DNA of 64,000 bases, taken from contig JBFMBP010000078.1 in the NCBI GenBank assembly GCA_040755155.1, positions 21,514 to 85,513 on the forward strand, written 5' to 3'. The translations under genes were made by a program, and so were the position numbers. This DNA is from Candidatus Omnitrophota bacterium (GTDB lineage: Bacteria; Hinthialibacterota; Hinthialibacteria; Hinthialibacterales; Hinthialibacteraceae). The notes under the pieces were generated by a model. That model was not told the DNA's origin and made no database searches. It saw nothing but the letters and a program-made list of their open reading frames with translations. This document shows positions 51,715 to 61,700 of the stretch, piece after piece; within the stretch, counting starts at the first letter, position 1, and every line of letters begins with the position of its first letter.

Positions 51715-52701
51715 ATGAAGAATACCAGCGACGCCCAATTCGATCAATATAATTACGAATTACTTCCTTTTTGCGCCATTATCGGCCCTACGGCTTCGGG
51801 CAAGACCGAACTCGCTCTTGCTCTCGCCGAGGAGACCGGCGCGGATATTCTTTGCGTCGACGCCATCCAGGTCTACCGCCGCCTCGATGTCGGATCGGCT
51901 AAACCCACGTCCCAGGAACGTTCCCGCATCCGCCATTTCGGTTTAGACCTCGCCTCGCCCTTGGAAAATTTCAGCGCCTCCCGTTTCGCTCAATACGCCG
52001 AGCCGATTCTTCAACTCGCCTTGAAAGAGAAGCGGCGGCTGATTCTTTGCGGCGGAACGGGATTGTATTATCGCGCGCTTTTGGAGGGCTTCTTCGAAGC
52101 TCCCGATCCCGATCCCGATCTGCGCGGTTCTCTCCAACGCCGCCTGCAAGCCGAAGGCCTTCCCGCCCTCTACGCCGAACTGCGACGCCTCGATCCCGCC
52201 GCCGCCGCTTCCATCCACCCCCGCGACGCCCGCCGCGCCCTGCGCGCCTTGGAAATCATACGCCAAACCGGCCAAACCGTCTCCCGCTTGCGCCAAGGCC
52301 AACAGATTAAACCTTGGCTTGCCCTCACCCGCTTCCTCGGCGTTCTCCGCGAACGGGACGAACTCGCTCGCCGCATCGAAAAACGCACACAATGGATGTA
52401 CCATAACGGGCTTATCGAAGAAACGTTATTCTTGATGGAACTCGGTTGTTCCCCGCGGCTCACCGTCATGCAAGCTTTGGGGTATAAGGAGTGTTATCAA
52501 TACCTAAAAGGGAAAATATCGTTGCCGGAAGCGATGGTTTCGACGGCTTCCGGCACTCGCCGTTATTCCAAAAGACAGATGACCTGGTTTCGCCGCCAAT
52601 GCCCTTCTCAATGGATTTCTTGGGAAAATCGAAAAGATTTGCAGGAAATTGTACGTCAATCCTTGCAAATTTGGTTAAATAGTGATAACTATAGAGGATA
52701 A
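51715..52701 (+). CDS. miaA: tRNA dimethylallyltransferase
   Basis: A 328-residue enzyme. GPTASGKTELALALAEE is the P-loop; DAIQVYRRLDVGSAKPT and GGTGLYYRALLEGFF are the conserved substrate segments; TRRYSKRQMTWFRRQ is the tRNA-binding end. It isopentenylates A37 of UNN tRNAs. The ATG at 51715 begins MKNTSDAQFDQ; a longer upstream frame lacks support. hfq follows. Confidence 0.95.
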   Translation: MKNTSDAQFDQYNYELLPFCAIIGPTASGKTELALALAEETGADILCVDAIQVYRRLDVGSAKPTSQERSRIRHFGLDLASPLENFSASRFAQYAEPILQLALKEKRRLILCGGTGLYYRALLEGFFEAPDPDPDLRGSLQRRLQAEGLPALYAELRRLDPAAAASIHPRDARRALRALEIIRQTGQTVSRLRQGQQIKPWLALTRFLGVLRERDELARRIEKRTQWMYHNGLIEETLFLMELGCSPRLTVMQALGYKECYQYLKGKISLPEAMVSTASGTRRYSKRQMTWFRRQCPSQWISWENRKDLQEIVRQSLQIWLNSDNYRG

Positions 52702-52759
52702 GTATAAGGGTCGAAATCTGTCTTTTAATGAGATGCCCTAAAATGGAAAGGGGATTCTA

Positions 52760-53056
52760 ATGGCCGCCAAGAGTGTGATGAATATTCAGGACAGTTTTCT
52801 CAATCAAGCCCGGCGAGAGAGGATTTCTCTCGATGTTCATCTCGTTGACGGTTCCGATCTGCACGGGAAAATTTCCGCTTTCGATAACTTCACCATCATT
52901 CTCCTCAACGACGAACGCGAGGAGCAGTATCTCATCTATAAGCACGCCGTCGCCACCATCATGCCCGGAGCCAAAACCCGCGTGCGCTGGAATCAAATGG
53001 GCGAAGGCGAAGTCCCAACCAAACCGCCTAGCCGGCCCCGTGATCGCGAACGCTAA
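52760..53056 (+). CDS. hfq: RNA chaperone Hfq
   Basis: A 98-residue Hfq. MNIQDSFLNQARRERISLDVHLVDGSDLHGKISAFDNFTIIL is Sm1 and YLIYKHAVATIMP is Sm2 with the YKHA motif. It joins small RNAs to mRNAs. It lies 58 bases after miaA, as in many bacteria. The tail is short, with KPPSRPRDRER. Confidence 0.96.
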   Translation: MAAKSVMNIQDSFLNQARRERISLDVHLVDGSDLHGKISAFDNFTIILLNDEREEQYLIYKHAVATIMPGAKTRVRWNQMGEGEVPTKPPSRPRDRER

Positions 53057-53083
53057 AATTACGCCCTATTCGACCGTCTCAAC

Positions 53084-53119
53084 GCAAAGGCCCAAAAGCG
53101 AATGCTTTTGGGCCTTTGC
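53084..53119. terminator. Long perfect hairpin after hfq
   Basis: 16-base perfect arms (GCAAAGGCCCAAAAGC) with a 4-base loop (GAAT). It likely ends the miaA-hfq transcript, but no T-run follows on the plus strand. Confidence 0.7.
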
Positions 53120-53432
53120 CGATGTATTGGCAAAAAAAAGCGATGGAAATCTATTACTATCTAATTGAATTAAATATACTTACAACGTTTCGAACATTAT
53201 CCCCGCTTTTTTTTGTTTTATCCGTCTGTTTTTAATCGATTTCATTGCCATAAATGCGAAAAGATAATAAGATACGATCCTCCTGTTCGGATATGTTTTT
53301 TCCCCTAAAAGAATATAATGATTATCCATTGAGGGATATCAATAATTTGGGGAATCCGATTTGTTTTGGAATTACGAAAAAACTAGCCAAGTTTTTCATC
53401 GTGAGTAATTTATCTCTCTAGGGGATGATAAA
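53120..53432. other. AT-rich intergenic region
   Basis: A 313-base AT-rich stretch before the next gene. I see no gene or clear repeat. It probably holds the promoter of the unknown/HicA-like pair. Confidence 0.5.
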
Positions 53433-54509
53433 ATGAATGAATCGCAACCTGCCGAGGAAATGATTTTATCATTTATTGGTCTAGCAAACGAGCCGCATGT
53501 CCCAGCCAACATTTTGGTCCAAACCTTGGGGAATATGCAGCGCGTTATTCATCTCCTCGCCATAGAGCACGAAAAAAAACCTACGCGGGACCGCGATAAA
53601 ATCTCTGGAGACATAGAACGCAAATATTCGATTCTTTGTTCTCCTCCCGAAAAGGGAAGCGTCGCCATTCCCATAAGAATCGGCGATCCTTCTTGCGATC
53701 TTTTTGCGCCGGACGATATACGTCAAGTCGCCAGTTCTTTTCGTCAATCCCTTACGGCGATTTCGAAAAAAAATTACCCCGATTTTTTCAATCTTGTTAA
53801 AGATGGAAACCGCCGCAACAAACTTATCGCTTCCTTGGATAAAATGATTCCCAAACGAGGGAGCGGAATCAGAATGTTTCTGAAGGAAAAAAATGGCGAT
53901 CCTATTGTTGCTTCCTACAATATTCAGGAGGCCATAAACGATTTTTATTCCATGACGCAAGAAGAAGCGGCTACGATTCTGACCGTAACGGGCAGGCTTT
54001 CGGAAATCGATTTTGACGAACGTAAAATCACGCTAGTTTATCCACCCACAAACCGTGAATTGGTATGCATTTATGACGAATCGTTGGAGGATATGCTTTT
54101 AGAGCATCCCCGCGATTATATCCAAGTTACGGGAATCGTCGTGTTCGACGAGAAAGATAATCCCAAAAAAATCCTTGACGTTAAATCGATCAAGGAAGTT
54201 GATCTTTCTCCTTTTGTCCTTTCCGATTTTAACTATGAAAATAAGTCTATGCGGTTGAAAAAAAACTTAATTTTTGAACCGAGATTGGATGAATCGAAGC
54301 AATTGCTTTGTATTGAAAATCCCGATTTAGGAATCGATATTTTTGCTTATACTCGCGACGATTTGAGTAAGGAATTATCGGATCATATGGAATTTTTATG
54401 GAGCGTGTACGCTCTAGGCGACGATTCGAAAATGACGCCGTTGGCGCAAGAATTAAAAAGAAGGTTATTATCCGCCATCGAGGAGAATGAACAAAATGCC
54501 AAAAGATAA
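53433..54509 (+). CDS. Unknown protein coupled to a HicA-like gene
   Basis: A 358-residue soluble protein. The first part (LSFIGLANEPHVPANILVQTLGNMQRVIHLLA) is helical; the middle (TILTVTGRLSEIDFDERKITLVYPP) is a beta-strand set like an OB or SH3 barrel, followed by a second (IQVTGIVVFDEKDNPKKILDVKSIKEVDL). I know no family. Its end overlaps the next gene by 23 bases, so the two are coupled. It is much larger than the HicB expected beside a HicA-like gene. Confidence 0.7.
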   Translation: MNESQPAEEMILSFIGLANEPHVPANILVQTLGNMQRVIHLLAIEHEKKPTRDRDKISGDIERKYSILCSPPEKGSVAIPIRIGDPSCDLFAPDDIRQVASSFRQSLTAISKKNYPDFFNLVKDGNRRNKLIASLDKMIPKRGSGIRMFLKEKNGDPIVASYNIQEAINDFYSMTQEEAATILTVTGRLSEIDFDERKITLVYPPTNRELVCIYDESLEDMLLEHPRDYIQVTGIVVFDEKDNPKKILDVKSIKEVDLSPFVLSDFNYENKSMRLKKNLIFEPRLDESKQLLCIENPDLGIDIFAYTRDDLSKELSDHMEFLWSVYALGDDSKMTPLAQELKRRLLSAIEENEQNAKR

Positions 54510-54792
54510 ACGCCTCGTGGAATCGTCTCTACTGAAAAAAGGTTTTTGTCAGGATAACGCGCATCATAAATTTTTCTATTATCAAACAATGGGTGGAAAC
54601 CTGACTCACATCCATACTTACACAAGTCATGGCAGTAAAATGAATTCACTCGACGACTATTTATTAAATCAAATGGCGAAACAATGCCGCCTTAAAAATA
54701 AGCAGTTTTTGGATTTGGTCGATTGTTCGATGGATCGCGAAGGATACGAAAAAATTTTGCGGGAGAAGAATTTGATTGATCCTCTCGAATAG
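54487..54792 (+). CDS. HicA-like protein
   Basis: A 101-residue protein: LVESSLLKKGFCQDNAHHKFFYYQTMGGNLTHIHTYTSHGSKMNS. The pattern 'LxKKGFxxxxHHxFFYxxxxGxxTxIxTxxSHG' fits the HicA dsRNA-binding-like fold with the catalytic His. The long overlap with the previous gene makes this an unusual two-gene unit. A start at the second ATG (54496) is also possible. Confidence 0.75.
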   Translation: MNKMPKDKRLVESSLLKKGFCQDNAHHKFFYYQTMGGNLTHIHTYTSHGSKMNSLDDYLLNQMAKQCRLKNKQFLDLVDCSMDREGYEKILREKNLIDPLE

Positions 54793-54834
54793 AAAAATCT
54801 TTTCATTCTCTATAACATCTTAAGGATATACTAA

Positions 54835-56529
54835 ATGAATATGAGTCTAAAATGCCCAATTATTCTTTTCGCCATTTCGTTTTTCGCGTTATCGCCTATT
54901 TCTTATGCAACGGATTCCATATCTGAAGCCAATCTCTTCTCCGTTCTTCCCCCTCAGGCCGCCGTTGCGTTCCGCATTGTTTCCATTCAGGATATGGGCG
55001 CCCATTTCGACGCTTTTATGGAAAAGGCGGCGGGATTCACGGCGCCGGATCAAATCGAAACTATCGTAAAAAGTCCTTTCGAACTTAAAAGTCTCGACGG
55101 CATGGCCAAGGATCAATCCGTCTGGGCTTTTCTTTTTCTGAACGAGATAGACGACTACGAACCCGAAGATTATCTCGTTTGCCGCTATCCCCTCTCCGAT
55201 GAAAGCCAATTTCTTGCGCAATTCCCATTGGATAAAACCGGCGATGGCGAATACGCCTCCGGCGATTTGCGGATTTGGTCGAGAGACGGCGCCGCCATCC
55301 TTTGCAAAAAGAAGGCCGAAGAGATCGTCAAAGCATGGCTAAAGGAAAAAGACTCCTTTTCCCCTGTAAAAGACTGGCCTCGGAAAAACGGCGAAGACGC
55401 TGCTCTCTGGATTAACCTTGAAAAAATCCTCGGCCAAGTCGGCGGCGAAATTGAAAAAGAGTTCGAAAATACCGTGCAGCATAAATCGGTTCATGCGGAT
55501 GCCTTGATCGAAAGCGTTAGTCCCATAGCAGCCATGAAAGCGAAGTGGGGGCTGGACTTGCTGCGCCAGATCGAATCCGTACATCTTTCCCTCGGCTTCT
55601 CCGCCGAATCCGCCCTTCTCGAGAAAAATATCCGCATTCGATCTGGATCGCCGCTCGCCCAGTTTTTCGCCGCCTTCACCCCCGCCGATCCCATGCCCCT
55701 GCTTTCCGCTCTGCCGGCTCAGGGAATCCTTCATTACTTCGTCAATATTCCGCCTTGCTTTTTCGACATGTCCCGCGAACGCATCTTGCGCGATGCGACA
55801 AAAGCGGAAGCGGATGGAAAAGGATTGGGCGAAACATGGACTTTAGCCGCCAAAACGCTGACGGGTCTCCAAGCGGGCGCCGTGGAGCTGGCGGATAAAG
55901 AAGATCAGCTGGTTCAATTCACGCATCTCTTCGACGTTTCCAACCGCGAAGCGGCGTTGGAATTGGCGAAGACGCATATCGAATGGATGAAGCGCGCCGC
56001 CGCGTCTCTTTTCGACGGCGGCGAAATCCTCTGCTCCATCCAAGATCGTCCCAACGCGGGCAAAGTTGGCGAGTTTCCCTATTCCACCCTGCGCATCGCT
56101 TTTGACGCCAAAGATCCCGAATCCCCCCTAAGCAATGAACTTGCCGCTTTCAATGTAAATTTGGAATACGCCGCCGTTGCCAACGCCTTTGCCGTTTCGA
56201 CGGGGAAAATCGTTCCCGTATTGCAGAAATTAAACCAACCTGCGGCGGCCTCCAACGCATCCGCCTGGCCTGCCGCCGCCGACCGCAGCGCCTTCTTCGC
56301 GGCGCGCTTCAATCTCATGCAGCAATTCAAAGCCATCCAACGAGCCCTGGCGAAAGGCCCTATCAATTTGTTAGCAGGATTGCAAATCCCCGAAGCGCCG
56401 ATGGAGGGATTCGCCATCTCCGTCCAGACGAAAGGCGAAACGTTGACTGGCCGCCTAATCCTTCCATCCAAAGACATCCGCGCCGTGGTTACGCTTTTTA
56501 TGGGCGAGAAGCCAGCGCTGGGAGAATAA
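54835..56529 (+). CDS. Secreted DUF3352-like protein
   Basis: A 564-residue protein with a signal peptide (residues 4-26). The body, starting ANLFSVLPPQAAVAFRIVSIQDM, with later RESGSPLAQFFAAFTPADPMPLLSALP type stretches and LEYAAVANAFAVSTG, resembles planctomycete DUF3352-type proteins of unknown role. It starts 42 bases after the HicA-like gene but may have its own promoter. Confidence 0.72.
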   Translation: MNMSLKCPIILFAISFFALSPISYATDSISEANLFSVLPPQAAVAFRIVSIQDMGAHFDAFMEKAAGFTAPDQIETIVKSPFELKSLDGMAKDQSVWAFLFLNEIDDYEPEDYLVCRYPLSDESQFLAQFPLDKTGDGEYASGDLRIWSRDGAAILCKKKAEEIVKAWLKEKDSFSPVKDWPRKNGEDAALWINLEKILGQVGGEIEKEFENTVQHKSVHADALIESVSPIAAMKAKWGLDLLRQIESVHLSLGFSAESALLEKNIRIRSGSPLAQFFAAFTPADPMPLLSALPAQGILHYFVNIPPCFFDMSRERILRDATKAEADGKGLGETWTLAAKTLTGLQAGAVELADKEDQLVQFTHLFDVSNREAALELAKTHIEWMKRAAASLFDGGEILCSIQDRPNAGKVGEFPYSTLRIAFDAKDPESPLSNELAAFNVNLEYAAVANAFAVSTGKIVPVLQKLNQPAAASNASAWPAAADRSAFFAARFNLMQQFKAIQRALAKGPINLLAGLQIPEAPMEGFAISVQTKGETLTGRLILPSKDIRAVVTLFMGEKPALGE

Positions 56530-56738
56530 TCCCGCGCGGCGATCAATTGCCAAACGCCGTTCTCCACCAATGCTTCTAAATTAAATAACTATGGTTTCAG
56601 GTCGGCATAAAGCGTTGAATTCGCGCATTGCTTCAAATTCGGTTAGAACAAGCCGAAGAATGCCTGTAATGAGATATTTACTATTTTTGTGCTAAAATTC
56701 CATAAAGCAGGATAGCGCAATGCTGGAGGTCGTCGGCG

Positions 56739-56933
56739 ATGAAACCCAAAACCTTAGACTGCGTGGAGATGAAACGCCAAGGCGCGGTGCTGGTTCAAGT
56801 AAAACTCCAAGGGAAAACCACGAACGAACAACTGGAATATTGGAAGCTGCGAACCGAGGAATTGTTGCAGCGTCAAGAAAAGTTGAAAAAATCCAACGAT
56901 CCTTATCCATCGTCTGAGGCATCGTCTCATTGA
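56739..56933 (+). CDS. Small protein of the KTxDCVEMKRxGA family
   Basis: A 64-residue protein: MKPKTLDCVEMKRQGAVLVQ and NEQLEYWKLRTEELLQRQEK. GGAGG lies 9 bases before the ATG. Related small proteins often sit next to toxin-antitoxin genes. A gene following in the usual arrangement (PIN-like) is not present here. Confidence 0.68.
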   Translation: MKPKTLDCVEMKRQGAVLVQVKLQGKTTNEQLEYWKLRTEELLQRQEKLKKSNDPYPSSEASSH

Positions 56934-57086
56934 GGCAGCCCGCCCTATGGAAACAAGGCAAGATCGATGGCGCATTGGAAACATCGCGGAGAACGCGGAA
57001 AATTTGGATGGCGCGGAAAAAATCCCCAAAGCTTTCTCCGTGAAATCCGTCGTCGATCCGAGATATCTGTGATTCAAACGCCCATC

Positions 57087-57178
57087 GTCCGAATCATGAT
57101 ATTCGCGATGAAAGAATACCCGGGTTTTTTTATCCTGAATATCCTGCAAATCCTGGCCATCCGGATTCGGACAATCCG
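57087..57178. repeat. GATTCGGACAA-ended palindromic repeat, copy 1
   Basis: A 92-base unit that begins GTCCGAATCATGAT and ends GATTCGGACAATCCG. The ends are inverted repeats. Between them lies a TTTTATCCTGAATATCCTGC type core. Copies at 57553, 58420 and (inverted) 4495. Confidence 0.7.
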
Positions 57179-57210
57179 TGCGGCGCCTTTGAAACAGGAA
57201 GGAATTGCAA

Positions 57211-57423
57211 ATGATAATTTCTTACGATGAAGAAGTGGATGCTCTCTATATCCGTTTTCAGGAGACCACCGTGACTACAAAGCATTTAGCCGAAGGAATC
57301 GCGGCGGATTACGATCGGGAAGGCTGCCTGGCTGGAATTGAAATATTGGATGCCCTGAAGCGTTTTCAAAATCCGAAAGTTTTTCAACAGGTCATCCTTG
57401 AGAATGTGGCATGGCGCCATTAA
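57211..57423 (+). CDS. DUF2283 domain protein
   Basis: A 70-residue DUF2283 protein: MIISYDEEVDALYIRFQETTVTTKHLAEGIAADYDREGCLAGIEILDA. AGGAAGGA precedes the ATG at 57211. It stands between two copies of the palindromic repeat. Confidence 0.92.
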   Translation: MIISYDEEVDALYIRFQETTVTTKHLAEGIAADYDREGCLAGIEILDALKRFQNPKVFQQVILENVAWRH

Positions 57424-57552
57424 CACCGGAGCCATTCGTGCAGGTGATGCGCTCTTATCTTCTCCAGGAAGGCTGCCTTGAGGAATAACGGCCAGTGGAT
57501 GGGACGCGGCGCCTGACTCCTCGTGAAGACGCTCCGCCAGGGGGGTATTTTT

Positions 57553-57644
57553 GTCGGAATCATGATCCCCAGGATGAAAGGACGGCCAGGATTCTTTATC
57601 CTGAAAATCCTGCAAATCCTAGCCATCCCGATTCTGACAATCCG
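57553..57644. repeat. GATTCGGACAA-ended palindromic repeat, copy 2
   Basis: Same type as 57087. It is the main content of the 415-base gap between the DUF2283 and HicB genes. The rest (about 57645-57838) holds no clear gene. Confidence 0.65.
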
Positions 57645-57838
57645 GTCGAAGCGCCGCCCCCCGCAAGAAAACAAGATTTTTCTATTTGTTTTTTTTGCAT
57701 TTTGTTGTACCTTATTTTGCATGATGGAAAACAAACCATTCGTCTCGCGAAGGATCGGGAAGCGGATGGGAATCGTTTTATTTCAAATGACATGACGCCG
57801 TCTCATTTGGCGAAGAACGTTTGACAGGAAAAAAGACG

Positions 57839-58087
57839 ATGGAAACCGCGATTCGTCTCCATATCGAAGCCTTGCCGGAAGGTGTTTATCTCGCTACGAG
57901 TCCCGATGTTCCCGGTTTGGTGGCGGAAGGACGAAGCGTCGCCGAAGCCGCCGAAATCGCTCAAGGATTAGCGCGTAAAATCGCCGAATCCTGCCTGGAG
58001 CATGGCGATCCCTTGCCTCCGGCTTTGGCGGGGGGATTGCAGGAAGCGCAAACGTTCGATTTATTCGTCCCGGTAAGCGTCGGCTGA
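57839..58087 (+). CDS. hicB: HicB-type antitoxin
   Basis: An 82-residue protein: METAIRLHIEALPEGVYLATSPDVPGLVAEGRSVAEAAEIAQGLARKIAESCLEHGDPLPP. This is the HicB RNase-H-like fold (ATSPDVPGLVAEGxxxxEA). It overlaps the HicA gene by one base (TGATG). The ATG at 57839 has AGGAAAAAAGACG upstream. Confidence 0.9.
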   Translation: METAIRLHIEALPEGVYLATSPDVPGLVAEGRSVAEAAEIAQGLARKIAESCLEHGDPLPPALAGGLQEAQTFDLFVPVSVG

Positions 58088-58311
58088 TGGGCAGACTCTC
58101 CGGTTTTCACTATCGCGAAGTAGCGCGAAGACTCCGCAAATTGGGGTATGCGTTCGACCGTTCGGGTCCCGGCAGCCATGAGATTTGGCGGCATAAAACG
58201 ACGGCCCGCAAAGTAACGATTCCGCGCCATTCCCAACCCCTGGCGGAAGGAACGCTAAGAGCCATTTTGCGGGAAGCGGATATCGCAGTCGATGATTTTT
58301 TAGACGCATGA
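58087..58311 (+). CDS. hicA: HicA-type toxin
   Basis: A 74-residue protein: REVARRLRKLGYAFDRSGPGSHEIWRHKTTARKVTIPRHSQPLAEGTLRAILREADI. This is the HicA dsRBD-like mRNA interferase with the GSH motif. Order HicB then HicA is reversed to the usual one. Confidence 0.93.
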   Translation: MGRLSGFHYREVARRLRKLGYAFDRSGPGSHEIWRHKTTARKVTIPRHSQPLAEGTLRAILREADIAVDDFLDA

Positions 58312-58419
58312 TTTCCCCAAAAACTTTCCGCTGCCAAGCCGAATCTTAGCGCCTCGTGATAAAGGCTTTTCTCCGCGCCATCCGCGAAAATCCGCGCTAT
58401 CCGTGATTCGATCGTTTTT

Positions 58420-58509
58420 GTCCGAATCATGATTTCCCAGATGAAAGAATGACCAGGGTTTTTTATCCTGAAAATCCAGAAAATCCTGGCCATCCCGATT
58501 CGGACAATT
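58420..58509. repeat. GATTCGGACAA-ended palindromic repeat, copy 3
   Basis: A 90-base unit: TTGTCCGAATCATGAT to CCCGATTCGGACAATT, with internal TTTTTATCCTGAAAATCC. It lies in the 408-base gap between hicA and the giant secreted protein; the rest of that gap is AT-rich and may hold the promoter. Confidence 0.7.
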
Positions 58510-58719
58510 TCATGACGAGTCCCGCCAATCTCTCCCCCCCCGCTCCGTTTATCCCTATTGGAAGAATATTCCGCCAAAAATGAATTTCGCGTAGATATTA
58601 CATTATTCTCGCGGTACAATATGACAAAATCGGCGCTATAGGACAGAAAATTGGATTATTTTGCTATTGAATAACCGGTTTTATGATCTGGGAATCTTTC
58701 CTATATGGAGGGTACCATC

Positions 58720-61700
58720 ATGAAACAGCGGAAAATTTCTTTGGCGATCATGGCGGCGTGCGTTCTTGTTTCGATGTCGGCGGTTGGGCAGAGTGGGGCG
58801 GTGTGGGTGCAGAAAAACCCCGCGACGTCTCCTCAGGCTCGTTTCGCACATGCAATGGCCTACGATGCGGCTCGTGGAAATGTAGTGCTTTTCGGTGGCA
58901 GGGATGACACGAATAGCTCGGGTGTTCTAGGGGATACTTGGATATGGAATGGAACGCAATGGACGCAGAAGAATCCCACAAGTGCTCCGTCAGCTCGTGG
59001 TGAACATAACATGGTTTATGACGATGCGCGGAATAGAGTGGTTCTTTTTGGAGGTGGGATTCACGGGGGTTCCTACCCTTACTATTCCGACACCTGGGAA
59101 TGGGATGGTTCCGAGTGGACGCAAGTGGCCACAGCCGGGCCCTCTCCTCGTGGCTTGTTCGGCATGGCCTACGATAATTCGCGGAACAAAGTAGTGCTCT
59201 ATGGAGGAAATCGTTACACGACTTATTATGCCGATACATGGGAGTGGGATGGAAGTCTGTGGACACAAGTAGCGTCAACTGGCCCAGGTCCTCGCGACAC
59301 GCAATTCATGGCATACGACGCCAATCGGGCAAGAGTAGTTCTTTTGGGTGGGACCAATGGAATCAGCTGGCTGAAAGATACATGGGAATGGAATGGTGTT
59401 CAGTGGATTCAAAGAGACACAGCTGGGCCTGGTGGAGCAGGACGCGGTGCTGGTTGGGCAGCGATGGTTTACGATAACATTCGAAGTAAGGTTGTTCTAT
59501 TTGGAGGAAATAGCGATATTTCATATGCGAATGACACTTGGGAATGGGACGGAACCCAGTGGACAGAGGTGAATGTATCTGGCCCACCAGGTCGTAGCGA
59601 ACATGCGATGGCATACGACACAGCGCGTAACAAGATTGTCCTCTTTGGAGGGATAGTCAGCACAAATGCGCCAATCGCCGACACGTGGGAATTAACGTGG
59701 GATTTTACATTGACAGCGACGCCAACGCCCCCTCCAACGCCTACGAACACTCCCACCCCTACTTTTACTCCCACCCCCACCCCCGTCTTCACTCCAGTCA
59801 ACCTTCCGACCATCGTCGTTCCGCTTCCCAACCTCCCCCAAGGCGCAAAGCCGCTGGAGATGGCGCTCATCCCGGCGGGGACGTTTATGATGGGATCGCC
59901 GGATAACGAGCAGGATCGGTATTCGAATGAAGGACCGCAGCACCAAGTTACGCTAACCAAATCGTTCTATATGGGAAAATACATAGTGACGCAGGCGCAA
60001 TGGCAGGCGTTGATGGGGAGCAATCCATCGTCAGGTTATGGCGTTGGATCGAACTATCCTGTGTATTATGTCTCATGGAACGATTGCCAGACATTCATCC
60101 AGACATTGAACCAGCTGGGGCAAGGAACTTTCCGTTTGCCGACAGAGGCGGAATGGGAATACTCCTGCCGAGCGGGAACGACAACTCGCTTCTATTGGGG
60201 CGATGATTCGAATTACAGCCAGATCGGGAACTATGCGTGGTATAGTAATAATTCAGGGAGTCAAACCCATGAAGTCGGATTAAAACTGCCCAATGCATGG
60301 GGGCTATATGACATGAGCGGGAACGTATTGGAATGGTGCCAGGATTTGTGGGGGGGGTATAGTTCTGTGCCGCAAATAGATCCAACTGGCGCAATTAGCG
60401 GTTCGGGCCGTCCGGGACGCGGCGGCTGCTGGCTCGATGTCAATGGGGATCAACGTTCGGCCTCTCGCAACGGGCTCATCCAGGACACTACATACTTTTA
60501 TGTGGGTTTTCGAGTTGTTAGAGAATATACGACACCAACACCTACGAATACTCCACCCCCTACCCCTACAAACACGCCGACTTTTACCCATACTCCAACT
60601 TATACAAGCACCCCGACATTCAACCCGATTATCACTCCGGTTCCCACCTCCTCGCCGTCAGCCGTGCAGCCGACCGTCAATTTCAGCGCCGGTTCTTATA
60701 ATATCGTCGAGAACGCGGGCAAGGCTACGATTACGGTTTTACTCAGCAACGCTTACACTAGCGCCGTCTCGGTGAAATACTCAACAATGAACGGAACAGC
60801 AAGTTCCTTGTCGGATTATATATCCGCTAATGGGACGCTTTCGTTCAATCCCGGCGAAGTGAGCAAATCGTTCGATGTCTCAATTCTTGACGATTCGGTT
60901 TTTGAAGGCAATGAGACTGTCATTTTGATGTTGTCCGAACCAACGAACGCGACGTTGGCTTCCAATTACAACAATGTCATTTTGATGATTTACGACAACG
61001 ATCCTACGCCCACGCCGACATTTACGCCCACGCCGAGTCCCACATCGACGCCTACGCGCATGCTGGACGCACCAACGGATACGCAGACGCCGACCTTTAC
61101 CTCGACGCCGACGCCGACGAATTCGCCTACCTTCACCCCCACGAACACGCCGACGATACCGGAAGGGGTCGTATTTGCGGGATTGGTTACCCGAGGCAAC
61201 ATCCCGGTTGTGGGAGCCACCGTCATGCTGGGGATTTATACGGCGGAAACAAACAGCGTGGGCGTTTTCCGCATTACCGATCCTATACAACCCGGCAATT
61301 ACACTATTTATGTGGTTACGTCCTACGGTATCGAATATCAAGGAACCGTGACGGTGGTTTCGGGACAACATCCTACTCATGTTATAACTCTTCCCGTATT
61401 TACTCCGACGCCCACGCCGAGTCCCACATCGACGCCGACATCGACTAACACTCCTACTATCATTGCGACTAACACGCCGACATTCACTCCAACGCATACA
61501 TTCACTTTTACGCCGACGGCAACGATGACTCCGACCATTAATCCCAACTTATTGCCCAAAATAACAACTACTCTCCAGATTAATGGTGGAGCCTATAAAT
61601 CTATCGCCAACGAATCCATAACGGACGTTCGTTCCGGTGATATTGTCAATCTGGAAATCCGCTTCGACGATCCTTTAGCCAGTTCGACGATGATGCCGAA

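Noticed and set aside
57495-57824. 109-codon frame before hicB
   Set aside because: It overlaps the palindromic repeat and has no ribosome site.
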